Shown here: positions 44,305 through 53,985 of the stretch, piece by piece
Position numbering within the stretch: position 1 is the first letter of the stretch
How the letters are laid out: each line of letters begins with the position of its first letter
Assembly: GCA_913775315.1 (NCBI GenBank)
Contig: CAJYIX010000013.1
Span: 176,867 to 240,866 of the forward strand
From: an uncultured Sphingomonas sp.
GTDB lineage: Bacteria > Pseudomonadota > Alphaproteobacteria > Sphingomonadales > Sphingomonadaceae
DNA: 64,000 nt
Reading direction: 5' to 3'
The notes under the pieces: generated by a model
What the model was told of the DNA's origin: nothing
Databases searched by the model: none
Seen by the model: only the letters and a program-made list of their open reading frames with translations
Position numbers and translations under genes: made by a program

Positions 44305-45761
44305 CACAAGGCCTCCGTCAACCGGCAGATGGGCTCGCGAAGGCGCGCGCCGGTGGTGACGCCCCCGTTTCCGAAGACGATATGCCGCTGCGCGCCCGCC
44401 TCAAAGCGCGGCCACGCCGGCAGGCCGTCGCCATTGGGATCGCCGGTCTTGGCGAAGTTTGCCCAGTAATCGAGGAGCGACAGCCCGCCCGCCTTCGCCG
44501 TTCCCCAGAAATAACCGACATCGACCGCATGCGCGGTCCGCCCGCCATCAGCCGACACGTCGAAGTCGTAGCGCCACACCAGCGCGCCCTTCGCCGCCAT
44601 CGCCGTCGCCATCCGCCCGGCGGGGCAGCGGAAGGTGGCGTCGGTTGCGATCTGCTGATCGGTCGTCCCCATTCGCGGATCGGCGGCGGAATCGGGCTTG
44701 CCGAGGCCATAAAACGCCCGCGCCGCTTCCTCGTTCGCGCCGAAGCTCAGCGCCACGAACGCATCGCGCGCCGGTCGCCCGCCGGGCAGGTCTAGCTCGA
44801 AGCGGTTGGAGCCGACGATCGCGGGCCGCGCGGGCGCCTCGGCCATCAGCCGCACCGGATCGGCGGGGATCACCGCGCCGTCGATCGTCGTGCGCAGCCA
44901 CATGTAATCGTCGGCGGTGAGCGCCGCGTCATGCAGCTTCAGGTCCACCGCCAGCAGCGCGTTCGCCGAGGCCGACCGCAGCGCACCGATCGACCCGTCG
45001 GTGCCGAGCGCAGCATCGACCTGATCGCCGAGCCGCAATGCCTCCTCGAGGGGGCGTGGCGACAGGCCGAAATTGGGCGTGCCCGACTGCATCACCGCCT
45101 GTGCGAACAGCCCGCGCGCAGCGGGGCTGGCGACGAGCAGGCCGACGTCCTGCGCGCCCGCACTTTCGCCCGCGATCGTCACGCGCGCGGGATCGCCGCC
45201 GAAGCGGGCGATGTTCGACTGTACCCAGCGGAGCGCGGCGATCTGATCCATCAGCCCGTAATTGCCCGCATGGCCACCCTCGACCGCGCCGCGATGCGCC
45301 AAGAAGCCGAAGATGCCGAGCCGATACTGCATCGACACGACGACGATGTCCTTGCCGACCATCGGCGTGCCGCCCATCCCCGCGCCCGATCCCGCGCGGT
45401 TGCTGCCGCCGTGGATCCACACGAACACCGGCCGCGCGCCTGTCAGTGCCGGCGTCGCCACCTCCAGCGTCAGGCAATCCTCGCTCGCGAATACATGGTT
45501 TGGCCGGTTCCAGCTATAATCGTTCTGGAAGCAGGCAGGGGCCGGCCGCGTCGCATCCGCCACCCCGCGCCACGGCTCGACGGGCTCAGGCGCACGCCAG
45601 CGCCGGTCGCCGAGCGGCGGCGCAGCATAGCGGATGCCGCGAAAGACGAAGCGATCGGCCTCGGCGCTACCGACAACGCGCCCGCCCGTCACAGCGACGA
45701 CGGGCGGATCGGCCGCCGCGACCATGAACGGCGCGAGCAGGAGCGCGAGGAGCCGCCTCAC
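44304..45761 (-). CDS. Type-B carboxylesterase
   Basis: This 485-residue secreted esterase (signal peptide MRRLLALLLAPFMVAAA) has the family marks FRGIRYAAPPLGDRRW, EDCLTLEV, VFVWIHGGSNRAGSG (oxyanion) and FGGDPARVTIAGESAG, with nucleophile Ser200. It overlaps GH2 upstream by 4 bases (ATGA) and touches the SGNH gene downstream. It probably acts on ester substituents of the glycan or on aromatic esters. Confidence 0.9.
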   Translation of the reverse strand: MRRLLALLLAPFMVAAADPPVVAVTGGRVVGSAEADRFVFRGIRYAAPPLGDRRWRAPEPVEPWRGVADATRPAPACFQNDYSWNRPNHVFASEDCLTLEVATPALTGARPVFVWIHGGSNRAGSGAGMGGTPMVGKDIVVVSMQYRLGIFGFLAHRGAVEGGHAGNYGLMDQIAALRWVQSNIARFGGDPARVTIAGESAGAQDVGLLVASPAARGLFAQAVMQSGTPNFGLSPRPLEEALRLGDQVDAALGTDGSIGALRSASANALLAVDLKLHDAALTADDYMWLRTTIDGAVIPADPVRLMAEAPARPAIVGSNRFELDLPGGRPARDAFVALSFGANEEAARAFYGLGKPDSAADPRMGTTDQQIATDATFRCPAGRMATAMAAKGALVWRYDFDVSADGGRTAHAVDVGYFWGTAKAGGLSLLDYWANFAKTGDPNGDGLPAWPRFEAGAQRHIVFGNGGVTTGARLREPICRLTEAL

Positions 45762-48700
45762 TGGATCGCGACCCCCGCCTCGGCCACGTTCCAGCCGCGC
45801 AGCGACAGGCGCGGGGGCGCCGTCACGCTCGCCGGATAGCGGACGGTGATCGTCCGGCTCTCGCCCGGCAGCAGCGCGACGTAATTGTCGCTGTAATAGG
45901 CCGGCAGGATGCGGACGCCCTTGTCGTCGGTCAGCGTCAGCTTGGCATTGAGCGCGGGCACCGTACCGCGATTGGTCAGCGTGACCGCGACCGCGCGATC
46001 CTCACCCTCCGTGGTCGGCGACGCGCCCACCGCCTCGACCGTGGCCGCGCCCATCGTGTTAAGCGCCTGGTAAGAAGCCTCGTTCGCACCGCGCCAATAG
46101 AAATTGTCCGCGACGACCCTGCCGCCGGCATTCACCAGCTCAAGCTTCACCAAGACCATCGGATTGGCCGCGAACAACTGGCCGAGCGGCACCGGCTTGA
46201 GCGGCGTCGCGCGATTGGCGAGCGCGTCGAGCTTGTCCTCCCGCGCGAACAACTCGCGATTGTCGAGCCCGACGACGCGCGTGCGCACCGCCAGCCCCTT
46301 CACATCGCCCTGTGTCGTGTTGAGCACGACCAGTTCGTTGCCCGGCAGGTTGAGTTGGACATGCAGCGGCTGCGTCGCCTTCTTCGCCCCGTAGTACGCT
46401 GCGTGCGTGTCGTAATCCCATGAATAGATCTGCCACGCGTTCGACGGCCAGGCGGGATGCGTCATCCACAGGAGCCGCCCGCTGTTCTTGGTCCAGAGAT
46501 GGCCCAGGAACCCCTCGTACATCGCCTTGTGTGTTTCGAGGTTCATCATCTGCGCCTTGCGCTCGAAATCCTCGAAGCTGGTCGCCGGGCCGAACATGGT
46601 ACCGAGCGCCTGCATGAACGTCTTGGTGTCGCCGTTCCCGGCGAAGTGCCAGTCGTGATAGGCGAGCACGTCCGACAGCGGCCAGCGGTCCGCCTGCGGC
46701 ACGTAGCTGCGCACCGACTCCAGCGTCGACAGCGACGGCGTCCCGGTCTCGACCGAGAAGCCGGTGGCGAGGTCGGTGAAATAGCCGGCGGGCGGCCGGT
46801 AGTTGTACGGCCCCGACCCTTGCAGGTTCACGACATTCGAGCTGCCCGTGAACCACCGCGTCCCGTCGAGGTCGAACACGGCGTCGTCCAGCCCCTCGTT
46901 GAGCGCCGGATAGGGCACGCCCTCGTTCCGGCCGAACCACAGGATGATCGAGGGGTGGTTGCGATAGCGCACGATCGTGTCGCGCGCGTTCTTCAGGAAC
47001 AGCTCGGGGTCCTGCGGCTCGACCTGGAAGTTCTGCGTCGACTGCCAGAAGTCGTTGAGCACCATCATGCCGTTCTCGTCGGCAAGATCGTAGAACTCCT
47101 CCTCGCTATTGTTGCCCATCCAGTTGCGGATGACGTTCATGTTCGCCTCTTTCTGGAGGCGGAAGAAGGGCTTGAGCCAGTCGTAGCTGACGCGCTTCAT
47201 TGCGTCGTCCATGCCCCAATTGCCGCCGCGCGCGGCGATCCGCACGCCGTTGACGCGGATCGTCAGGTGCGGCTCCGGCAGGTCGTCGCCGATCGCAGTG
47301 ACGGCGGGCGAGCTTTCACCCGCCGCGGTCAGCGATTCGGCCCAGCCGGTCGGGCTCTGCTTGATCGCGGCGTGCGTCACGTCGATGAGCTTCTGGCGCT
47401 TCAACCCGCCATCGGTGGTCTGCACGTTGACGCGGCGCAGCTTGCCGGCGCGGTCGAACAGTGACAGGTCGTAGCTGACCTCGCGGATGCCGAAGCGGTC
47501 CTTGTGCGTGTCGGACACCGTGCCATCGACCACCGCCTCGAACGCGATGTCATAGAGCGCGGGGTCGCCATAGCCGTTCGGCCACCACAGCCGCGGGTTG
47601 CGCACGCGAAGCTGCGCGAACTCGGTCGGGGTGAACCGAACCATGCCGTCGCCGGGGGCGATCGTCACGGTCTTTTCGACCGACACGCCGTCGAACGTCG
47701 CGCGGACAGTCACCGCCTTTGCCGCGTTCGATTCATTGCGGACGGGGACGTTCAGATAGACGTCGGCGCTGTCGGTGCGCGGCAGCGGCAGGTCGGTGAC
47801 GATCTGCGGGTCGAGGATGCGCACGTCGCCATGCGCGACCAGCTCGACCGGGCGCCAGATGCCGGTGTTGCGGTCGCGGATGCCGGGAATCCAGTCCCAT
47901 CCATCGGTCGCGACGAAGGTCGGGCCGTCGATCGCGAGCTGGCCGCCATTCTCGCCCACGCCCGCGGCGATCGACTGTTCGTGCGGGATGCCGGGATGCG
48001 GCGGCGGCGAGACGCGCACGGCGATGACGTTCTCGCCCGCGACTGGCGTAAAGTCGAACTGCCCGCGGATGAACGCGCCGCGCGTATCGCCCAGCCGCTG
48101 CCCGTTCACCCACATCTCGGCCGCATAGTTGATGCCGCCGAAGACCAGCGTCGTGCGCTTGCCCGCCGCCTCCGCGGGCACTCTTAACGACGTGCGGTAC
48201 CAGTAATCCTGCCGCGCTAGGCTCTCTGGGATCTTGAGGTTGTTGAGCCCATAATAGGGGTCGGGGTAGACGCCGCGATCGACCAGCGTCTGGAGCACCG
48301 TGCCCGGCACCGTCGCTGCCACCCAGCCCTTGACCGAGCCGCCCGGCCGCGACAGTGCCGCGCCGCCGTCCTTCACCTCAGGCGCGGCGGCGAGCTGCCA
48401 GCCGTTGATCTGCCACCGCCCGGCGCCCGTCGGCTGGAGCGCGGGCCGGTTCGGCACCGGCTTGGCGATGGGCGGGCTGTAGGCGACCTTCGACTGCGGC
48501 AGCGTCCACGGATCCTGCTGGCGCCAATAGCCGGTGTTCGCCTGCTTTTGCCATTCCCAGCCGACGCCGACATGCCAGACCTGCACCAGATCGAATTGCG
48601 GCCGCGCGGCCACCAGCGCCGCCACGCCCTGCGCGGGTATCGCGCCCGGCGTCACCTTCGCCTCGATCAGCGTGCCGCCGAAGTGGCGAGCCCCCGGCGG

Positions 48701-49171
48701 GGCGATGGCGATCTTGGGGGCAACCGCCGCAGCCTTGGCCGAGCTGCCGCCGGCGCGCTTACCGTCGATGTAGAGCGTAACGGTCGATCCGTCCGACACC
48801 GCCGCGACGTGCGTCCAGCGCCCCACCGCGACCGGGGTCCGCGCCGCCACGCGGGCGTCACCGTCGCGCAGGCTCAGCCGCCCGTCGTCGAGCGACAGGC
48901 ATCGGCACGCGCCCCTCGGATCGCCGAGCGCCACCAGCACCGCCTCACCGGGCTGGCGCGCCTCGGGCTTCACCCACGTCGAAATGGTGTAGGGCGCACC
49001 CGCCGCCACCAGCGCCTCGGCGCGCTCCAGCGGCCGGTCGATGCCGATCCCGCCCTCGAGGAACGCGGCGTTGTACGGCCCGACATTGGTTGGCCCCGCG
49101 ACCTGCTGCGCGGTCGCGGCGAGCGGCAGCAGCGCCGCCCCGGCAAGCAGAAGCTTCGAGAACATGCCCAT
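45758..49171 (-). CDS. Secreted glycoside hydrolase family 2 enzyme with N-terminal LamG-like domain
   Basis: This 1137-residue protein starts at ATG 49171 after AGGGAGG. Signal peptide MGMFSKLLLAGAALLPLAATAQ. Residues 30-190 form a LamG/concanavalin-like domain (YTISTWVKPEARQPGE, VGRWTHVAAVSDGSTVTLYI). GH2 sugar-binding, immunoglobulin-like and TIM-barrel domains follow, with NVIRNWMGNNSEEEFYDLAD, acid/base WFGRNEG and candidate nucleophile Glu in FSVETGTPSL. The barrel is closest to the beta-mannosidase or exo-glucosaminidase side of GH2, not to LacZ. It heads an operon with two esterases. Confidence 0.88.
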   Translation of the reverse strand: MGMFSKLLLAGAALLPLAATAQQVAGPTNVGPYNAAFLEGGIGIDRPLERAEALVAAGAPYTISTWVKPEARQPGEAVLVALGDPRGACRCLSLDDGRLSLRDGDARVAARTPVAVGRWTHVAAVSDGSTVTLYIDGKRAGGSSAKAAAVAPKIAIAPPGARHFGGTLIEAKVTPGAIPAQGVAALVAARPQFDLVQVWHVGVGWEWQKQANTGYWRQQDPWTLPQSKVAYSPPIAKPVPNRPALQPTGAGRWQINGWQLAAAPEVKDGGAALSRPGGSVKGWVAATVPGTVLQTLVDRGVYPDPYYGLNNLKIPESLARQDYWYRTSLRVPAEAAGKRTTLVFGGINYAAEMWVNGQRLGDTRGAFIRGQFDFTPVAGENVIAVRVSPPPHPGIPHEQSIAAGVGENGGQLAIDGPTFVATDGWDWIPGIRDRNTGIWRPVELVAHGDVRILDPQIVTDLPLPRTDSADVYLNVPVRNESNAAKAVTVRATFDGVSVEKTVTIAPGDGMVRFTPTEFAQLRVRNPRLWWPNGYGDPALYDIAFEAVVDGTVSDTHKDRFGIREVSYDLSLFDRAGKLRRVNVQTTDGGLKRQKLIDVTHAAIKQSPTGWAESLTAAGESSPAVTAIGDDLPEPHLTIRVNGVRIAARGGNWGMDDAMKRVSYDWLKPFFRLQKEANMNVIRNWMGNNSEEEFYDLADENGMMVLNDFWQSTQNFQVEPQDPELFLKNARDTIVRYRNHPSIILWFGRNEGVPYPALNEGLDDAVFDLDGTRWFTGSSNVVNLQGSGPYNYRPPAGYFTDLATGFSVETGTPSLSTLESVRSYVPQADRWPLSDVLAYHDWHFAGNGDTKTFMQALGTMFGPATSFEDFERKAQMMNLETHKAMYEGFLGHLWTKNSGRLLWMTHPAWPSNAWQIYSWDYDTHAAYYGAKKATQPLHVQLNLPGNELVVLNTTQGDVKGLAVRTRVVGLDNRELFAREDKLDALANRATPLKPVPLGQLFAANPMVLVKLELVNAGGRVVADNFYWRGANEASYQALNTMGAATVEAVGASPTTEGEDRAVAVTLTNRGTVPALNAKLTLTDDKGVRILPAYYSDNYVALLPGESRTITVRYPASVTAPPRLSLRGWNVAEAGVAIQ

Positions 49172-49241
49172 CGGCCAGCAGCCTCCCTTTATTCGATCGT
49201 TTTTATGATTGGTCCGGTTGTGCGAAATGCGTCGTCGCCGA

Positions 49242-50180
49242 TCAAGCGGTTTCGAGCATCGCCGCCGACATCGCGATCGGCCCCAGCGGCCCCGCCCCGT
49301 CGCCCAGCGCGGGCGGGGTCACGAACGCCTCGGGCGGCAACTCGACATAGCCTGCGACGATCGCGCGAAGCCGTGCCTCGACGCGCGGCAGCAGGAACGG
49401 CTGGCCGTTGGCGACCCCGCCGCCAATCAGGATGCGTGCCGCACCCGTTGCCAGCACCACCGCCTGACAAAGCTGCGCCACCGTCTCGACCACCTCGTCC
49501 CAGACTTCGTGGTCCGCACCGATGCTCGCCACCGGCACGTCGCCCAGCCGCGCGGCGATCGCGGTGCCCGAGGCGAGGCCCTCGACGCAATCGCCGTGGA
49601 ACGGGCAACTCCCCGGCCAGTGGTCACCCGGTAGCCGGGCCACCCGCATATGCCCGATCTCACAATGCCCGATTCCGCGCGTCGGTCGGCCATGCACGAT
49701 CAGCCCGACGCCCACACCCGTGCCGAGCGTTACATAGGCGAAGTCGCTCAGCCCGGCCGCTGCGCCCCACCGCGCCTCTGCCAGCGCCGCGCCGTTGACG
49801 TCGGTGTCGAACGCGGTCGGCACGCCGTAGCGATCGCGGAGCCGCGCGCCGACATCGGTCTGCTGCCAGCCGGGCTTGCTCGTCGAGGTGATATAGCCCC
49901 AGTCGGGCGCCGCCGGATCGAGCCGCACCGGCCCGAACGACGCGATGCCGAGCGCGCCGAATCCCGGCGCTCGCTGCCAGCCGTCCAGTGTCCGCTCGAT
50001 CGCGCTCAGTGTCGCGTCGGGGGTGGTCGTCGGCACCGTCGCCTGGTCGAGGATCACGCCATCTTCGGTCGCCAGCGTGCAGACGCATTTCGTCCCGCCA
50101 AGTTCGACACCCGCGATCCGCGTGCCCACGTCCGCCATGATCGAAGTCGTCGCCTGCAGCGACGCGACCGATCCCGCCAT
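49242..50180 (-). CDS. ROK family sugar kinase (fructokinase/mannokinase type)
   Basis: This 312-residue kinase begins at ATG 50180, preceded by GGGGAGGGG; ATG 50138 is also possible. Phosphate motif GVELGGTKCVCTLA, catalytic Asp in DTDVNGAALAE, LGTGVGVGL, and a zinc site in GHMR...HWPGSCPFHGDCVEG. The HxxxxCxxHxxC form is that of fructokinases such as B. subtilis GmuE (YdhR), which belongs to the glucomannan operon. It would phosphorylate an imported hexose. Confidence 0.88.
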   Translation of the reverse strand: MAGSVASLQATTSIMADVGTRIAGVELGGTKCVCTLATEDGVILDQATVPTTTPDATLSAIERTLDGWQRAPGFGALGIASFGPVRLDPAAPDWGYITSTSKPGWQQTDVGARLRDRYGVPTAFDTDVNGAALAEARWGAAAGLSDFAYVTLGTGVGVGLIVHGRPTRGIGHCEIGHMRVARLPGDHWPGSCPFHGDCVEGLASGTAIAARLGDVPVASIGADHEVWDEVVETVAQLCQAVVLATGAARILIGGGVANGQPFLLPRVEARLRAIVAGYVELPPEAFVTPPALGDGAGPLGPIAMSAAMLETA

Positions 50181-50285
50181 TCTCACCCCTCCCCGCCGCA
50201 CGGCTTTGCGCCGCGCATCGGGTGCAAGTCATAACGGAGCTTGGGAAAGGCTCAATCGAAAAGTGAAAATTGATTGCTTAATTGG

Positions 50286-51491
50286 TCATGCCGCGACCAG
50301 CGATGCCCGCCGCGCCGCGCCGGCATCGGCGGGAAGCAACAGGTCCTCGAACGGCAACAGCGCCGCGCCGACCGCCGCCGCATCCTCCGCCTGCGCCGCT
50401 GCCTGTACCGGCGCCAGCACCGGCGCGTTGCGGCCATGGATGCGAAGGAGCGCGTTGGTCCGCTGCGCCAATTGATCGACGATCGCCACCGGCAGCCGCC
50501 CGCCGATGAGCACCGTCTCGGGATCGATCAGGCAGTTGACCGCGATCAGCGGCTGAACCAGCGCGCGCGCCGATTGCTCGACCCAGGCCTGCACCTCGCG
50601 CGCGACCGCCGGATTCGCCTGATCGGGGGACCGCACGCTCGCCCCCTCCAGCCCCGCCGCCTCGAACCGGCGGGCGAGGCCGGCGAGCGAGACGAGGTTC
50701 TGGAGCGCCACCTGCCGCCCCGTCCCGTCGTCGACCATCAGGAAGCCGATCTCCCCCGAACGCCCGTTCGCTCCGCGATCGTAGAGCGAATTGACGACCA
50801 GCCCGCCGCCCAACGCATAGGTGACGAGCAGGTAGAAGAAGCTGCCGTAGCGCTGGCCAAGGCCGAACTGCATCTCGCCGATCGCGGCGGCGGCGGCGTC
50901 GTTCTCGACCCAGACGCGCAGCGGATGCGGCTCGGCGAACAGCGCCGCCACGTCGGTCTCGGCCCATTCGCCATAGCCCGCGGGGCGGCCCGGCAGCTCG
51001 ACCTCGCCGATCTGGTCGGGCAGCGCGACGCCGACGCCCGCCACCTGCTCGCGCCCGATCCCTGCCACCGCCAGCAGCCGGTCGACTTCCTCGCGATAGA
51101 AGGCACGCACGTCGGCGGGCATCGGGAACGCCATGTCGCGGCTGATCCGCGCGCGCACCGCGCCGCCGAAATCGACCGCGACCAGCGTCAGGTGGTCGCG
51201 GTCCACGTTGACCCCGATCGAGCAGGCCCCCGCCGGATTGATCGTCAGCCGCATCGCCGGCTGCCCGCGCGCACCGCGCCGCTGGCCGGCGCGGGCGAGC
51301 AGGCCGTCGTCGAGAAGCCGGTTTGTGATGTTCGTGACCGTCGCGTGCGTCAGTCCGGTGACTGCGGCGATGTCAGCGCGGGTGACGGTGCCGTTGACGC
51401 GGATGGCATGCAGGACGACGCGCTGGTTGTGCTGACCGGCGTGTTCGATGTTGGCCCCCGCCAGCAACGCCGATCGCTCACGTCCGTCCAT
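50286..51491 (-). CDS. ROK family transcriptional repressor
   Basis: This 401-residue NagC/XylR-like regulator has an N-terminal winged HTH (about residues 20-75: NQRVVLHAIRVNGTVTRADI, AAVTGLTHATVTNITNRLLD) and a C-terminal sugar-binding ROK domain (VWVENDAAAAAIGEMQFGLG, YALGGGLVVNSLYDRG). The kinase-type zinc motif is absent, as expected for some regulators. It is encoded between the ROK kinase and the sugar porter and probably senses the imported sugar. Confidence 0.9.
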   Translation of the reverse strand: MDGRERSALLAGANIEHAGQHNQRVVLHAIRVNGTVTRADIAAVTGLTHATVTNITNRLLDDGLLARAGQRRGARGQPAMRLTINPAGACSIGVNVDRDHLTLVAVDFGGAVRARISRDMAFPMPADVRAFYREEVDRLLAVAGIGREQVAGVGVALPDQIGEVELPGRPAGYGEWAETDVAALFAEPHPLRVWVENDAAAAAIGEMQFGLGQRYGSFFYLLVTYALGGGLVVNSLYDRGANGRSGEIGFLMVDDGTGRQVALQNLVSLAGLARRFEAAGLEGASVRSPDQANPAVAREVQAWVEQSARALVQPLIAVNCLIDPETVLIGGRLPVAIVDQLAQRTNALLRIHGRNAPVLAPVQAAAQAEDAAAVGAALLPFEDLLLPADAGAARRASLVAA

Positions 51492-51549
51492 TCGTCATCC
51501 TTTGCCCGCCGACCCGAACCATGCGCTTTCCGCGATAACAATCAACCGC

Positions 51550-52887
51550 TCAACGCGCGGCGACCCGTCCCGCCGCAAAGGCAAAGGCGCAAAGAACGAC
51601 ATAGCAGGCCGCCGGCACCAGCATCGCCGCGGCATAGCCCGCAACGTCTGCCAGCGATCCGACCGCCAGCGGCAGGATCGCGCCGCCGACGATCGCGGTG
51701 CACATCAGCCCCGCGGTCGCCTCGCTGCTGGCGCTCGACCGCTCCAGCGTCAGGGTGAAGATCACGGGGAACATGATCGAGTTGAACAACCCGATCGCCA
51801 GCGCAACGAAGCCCGCGGTCACGCCGCCGACACCCGCGACATAGACGCACATCGCCGCCGCGATCGCGGTGGCGGCGGCGAGCAGCTTCGTCGCGGAGAC
51901 GCGCGCCAGCAGCACCGACCCGATCGCGCGCCCGACCATCGCCCCGCCCCAGTAGAAGGCGACCGCCTTGGCCGCTTCCTGAAGCGAGACGCCCGGCACC
52001 CCGTCCGACCCCATCGCAAAGCCGAGCAGCGGCACGCCGAACGCCGCATCCGACCGGCCCCAGACACTGTCGTCATTGAGGAACAGCGCCATCTGCGTGC
52101 CGATCGATACCTCGGCCCCGACATAGAGGAAGATCGCCGCCGCGCCGAACAGCGCCCATCTCGAGCGCAGCGCCGCGCCGATCCCGCCGGTCCCGCTCGC
52201 CGCGGGCGCAGCGGCGGCGATCACCCGCTTGCCGAAGAAGAAGAAGAACAGCGCCAGCACCGCGATCATCCCGCACAGCCACAGATACGCGGTGTCGATC
52301 CCCGCCAGCGCCTGTGCCCGCGCCGCCGGATCGACCGCGGCGCCGGGCTTCACCTCGATCCCGTTGAGGAACAGGTGCGCGCCGACGATCGGGCCGATGA
52401 AGGTGCCGAACGAATTGAACGTTTGGCTGAGCGTCAGGCGGAAATGGCTGCGCTTCGGATCGCCGAGCGCCGCAGCCAGCGGATTGGCCGCGACCTGCAG
52501 CACGGTGATTCCCGCCGCCAGCGTGAACAGCCCCAGCAGGACGAGGGCATAGACGGCAAGGTTCGCCGCGATGAGCATCGTCAGGCAACCGGCGATCATG
52601 GCGCCAAGCGCGATCAGTATCGAGCGGATCGACCCGACCCGCGACACCAACGCCGCTGCCGGAAACGAGACGAAGAAATAGGCTGCGAAAAACGCGGAGG
52701 CGACGAGCTGCGCCTGAAGGTTGGAGAGCGTGAACACCCCCTTCACCGCGCCCACCAGCGGGTCGATCAGCGAGGTGATGAGGCCCCAGGCGAAGAACAA
52801 CGTCGTGATGACCGCAAAGGCGACCCGCGTCGCCGCCCCCGCGGGCGCACTGCCGCTATGCACCGTCCCCGACGAAGTCGCGACCAT
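51550..52887 (-). CDS. Sugar MFS transporter of the FHS family (GluP/FucP-like)
   Basis: This 445-residue protein has about 12 TM helices. Family marks are FFAWGLITSLIDPLVGAVKG in TM1, LQVAANPLAAALGDP in TM4, RLTLSQTFNSFGTFIGP, and YVGAEVSIGTQMALFLN in TM7. It should be an inner-membrane proton symporter for fucose, glucose, galactose or mannose-like sugars. It stands 58 bases upstream of the ROK repressor on the same strand. Confidence 0.9.
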   Translation of the reverse strand: MVATSSGTVHSGSAPAGAATRVAFAVITTLFFAWGLITSLIDPLVGAVKGVFTLSNLQAQLVASAFFAAYFFVSFPAAALVSRVGSIRSILIALGAMIAGCLTMLIAANLAVYALVLLGLFTLAAGITVLQVAANPLAAALGDPKRSHFRLTLSQTFNSFGTFIGPIVGAHLFLNGIEVKPGAAVDPAARAQALAGIDTAYLWLCGMIAVLALFFFFFGKRVIAAAAPAASGTGGIGAALRSRWALFGAAAIFLYVGAEVSIGTQMALFLNDDSVWGRSDAAFGVPLLGFAMGSDGVPGVSLQEAAKAVAFYWGGAMVGRAIGSVLLARVSATKLLAAATAIAAAMCVYVAGVGGVTAGFVALAIGLFNSIMFPVIFTLTLERSSASSEATAGLMCTAIVGGAILPLAVGSLADVAGYAAAMLVPAACYVVLCAFAFAAGRVAAR

Positions 52888-52998
52888 CGGACATCCCCCA
52901 TAATCAAATCATTTTGTCGAGATCGAGTAGCCAGCGGAGCCGACCGTGGCAAGCCGCCGTCTTGCCGCCCGCCGGTGCCGCGGATAGCCTGATCCCCA

Positions 52999-53907
52999 AT
53001 GGAATTGAAGCGAGCGATCGAGGGGGCGGCGCGCGCCGCGGCGGCGGCGGCGGACGAAACCTGGCACCTGTCGCGCCGCCCGCTGGCGCGCGGGACGACC
53101 GCGTTCATCGGCCAGACGCTGCGCGATGCGGGCACCGTGGGCGAGGCGGCACGCCGGATCGCCCACGCGTATAACGTCGTCCATGCCGGGCACTACAACC
53201 GCGTCGACCTGCGCCCCGACCGCTTCATCTATGTCGTCGACGATCGCCAGTTCCCCTATGGCGACGATGTGACGCCGGCGACCGCGTTCGAGGCGATGGC
53301 GCTGGTCCTCGTTCTCGTCCACACGATGCTGTCGTTGGTCGCGGGCCGCGATCTTCGCCCCTCGCTGCGCGCCGTCCATGCGCGCTCGCCCGGCCGGGAC
53401 GAGGGCGAAATCGCGCGCTTCTGGGCTGCGCCGATCCGTCACAATGCGAGCGTCTGGCGGCTCGACTATCGGATCGAGACCGCCGACCTACCCGTCGCAC
53501 CGCGCTTCGAGGGGTTCGGCCAGGCCGAGGTCTTTGCCGAAGCGATCGCGCTCGCCGATGCCGACCCCGCCGGCCGCGACATCGCCGCCCGCGTCCGCGC
53601 CGCGATCGACGCGGGGGCCGAGGATCAGGCCGCGGTCGCCCGCCGCCTCGGTCTCAGCCCGGCGACGCTGCGCCGCCGCCTCGACCAGGCGGGGACGAGC
53701 TTTCGCGACATCCGCGCCGACGCACTCAACGACGCGGCGCGCCGAATGCTCGCCGCCGCCCACCCCTCCGCCGACATCGCCCAGGCGCTGGGCTTTGCCG
53801 ACGGACGCAGCTTCGCACGCGCGTTCAAGGCCTGGAACGGCGTCTCGCCGGGCCAGTATCGCGCAGCGCCGCCCCCGCCTCTGAGCGAAGATGTCCCGTC
53901 AGTTTGA
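52999..53907 (+). CDS. AraC family transcriptional regulator
   Basis: This 302-residue protein has an N-terminal ligand-binding-like region (about 1-180; RPLARGTTAFIGQTLRDAGT) and a C-terminal AraC double HTH (about 205-290; VARRLGLSPATLRRRLDQAG, ADIAQALGFADGRSFARAFK and WNGVSPGQYR). It is divergent from the sugar porter and 78 bases upstream of the second TonB receptor. It may control that receptor and the hydrolases behind it. Confidence 0.87.
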   Translation: MELKRAIEGAARAAAAAADETWHLSRRPLARGTTAFIGQTLRDAGTVGEAARRIAHAYNVVHAGHYNRVDLRPDRFIYVVDDRQFPYGDDVTPATAFEAMALVLVLVHTMLSLVAGRDLRPSLRAVHARSPGRDEGEIARFWAAPIRHNASVWRLDYRIETADLPVAPRFEGFGQAEVFAEAIALADADPAGRDIAARVRAAIDAGAEDQAAVARRLGLSPATLRRRLDQAGTSFRDIRADALNDAARRMLAAAHPSADIAQALGFADGRSFARAFKAWNGVSPGQYRAAPPPPLSEDVPSV

Positions 53908-53985
53908 CCGCCTCTGTCCTCGACGCTGAGCGCGGACGGGCGCTAGCTCTTCCGCATCCGGCCGAGACCGGACAGGGGAGAGGCA

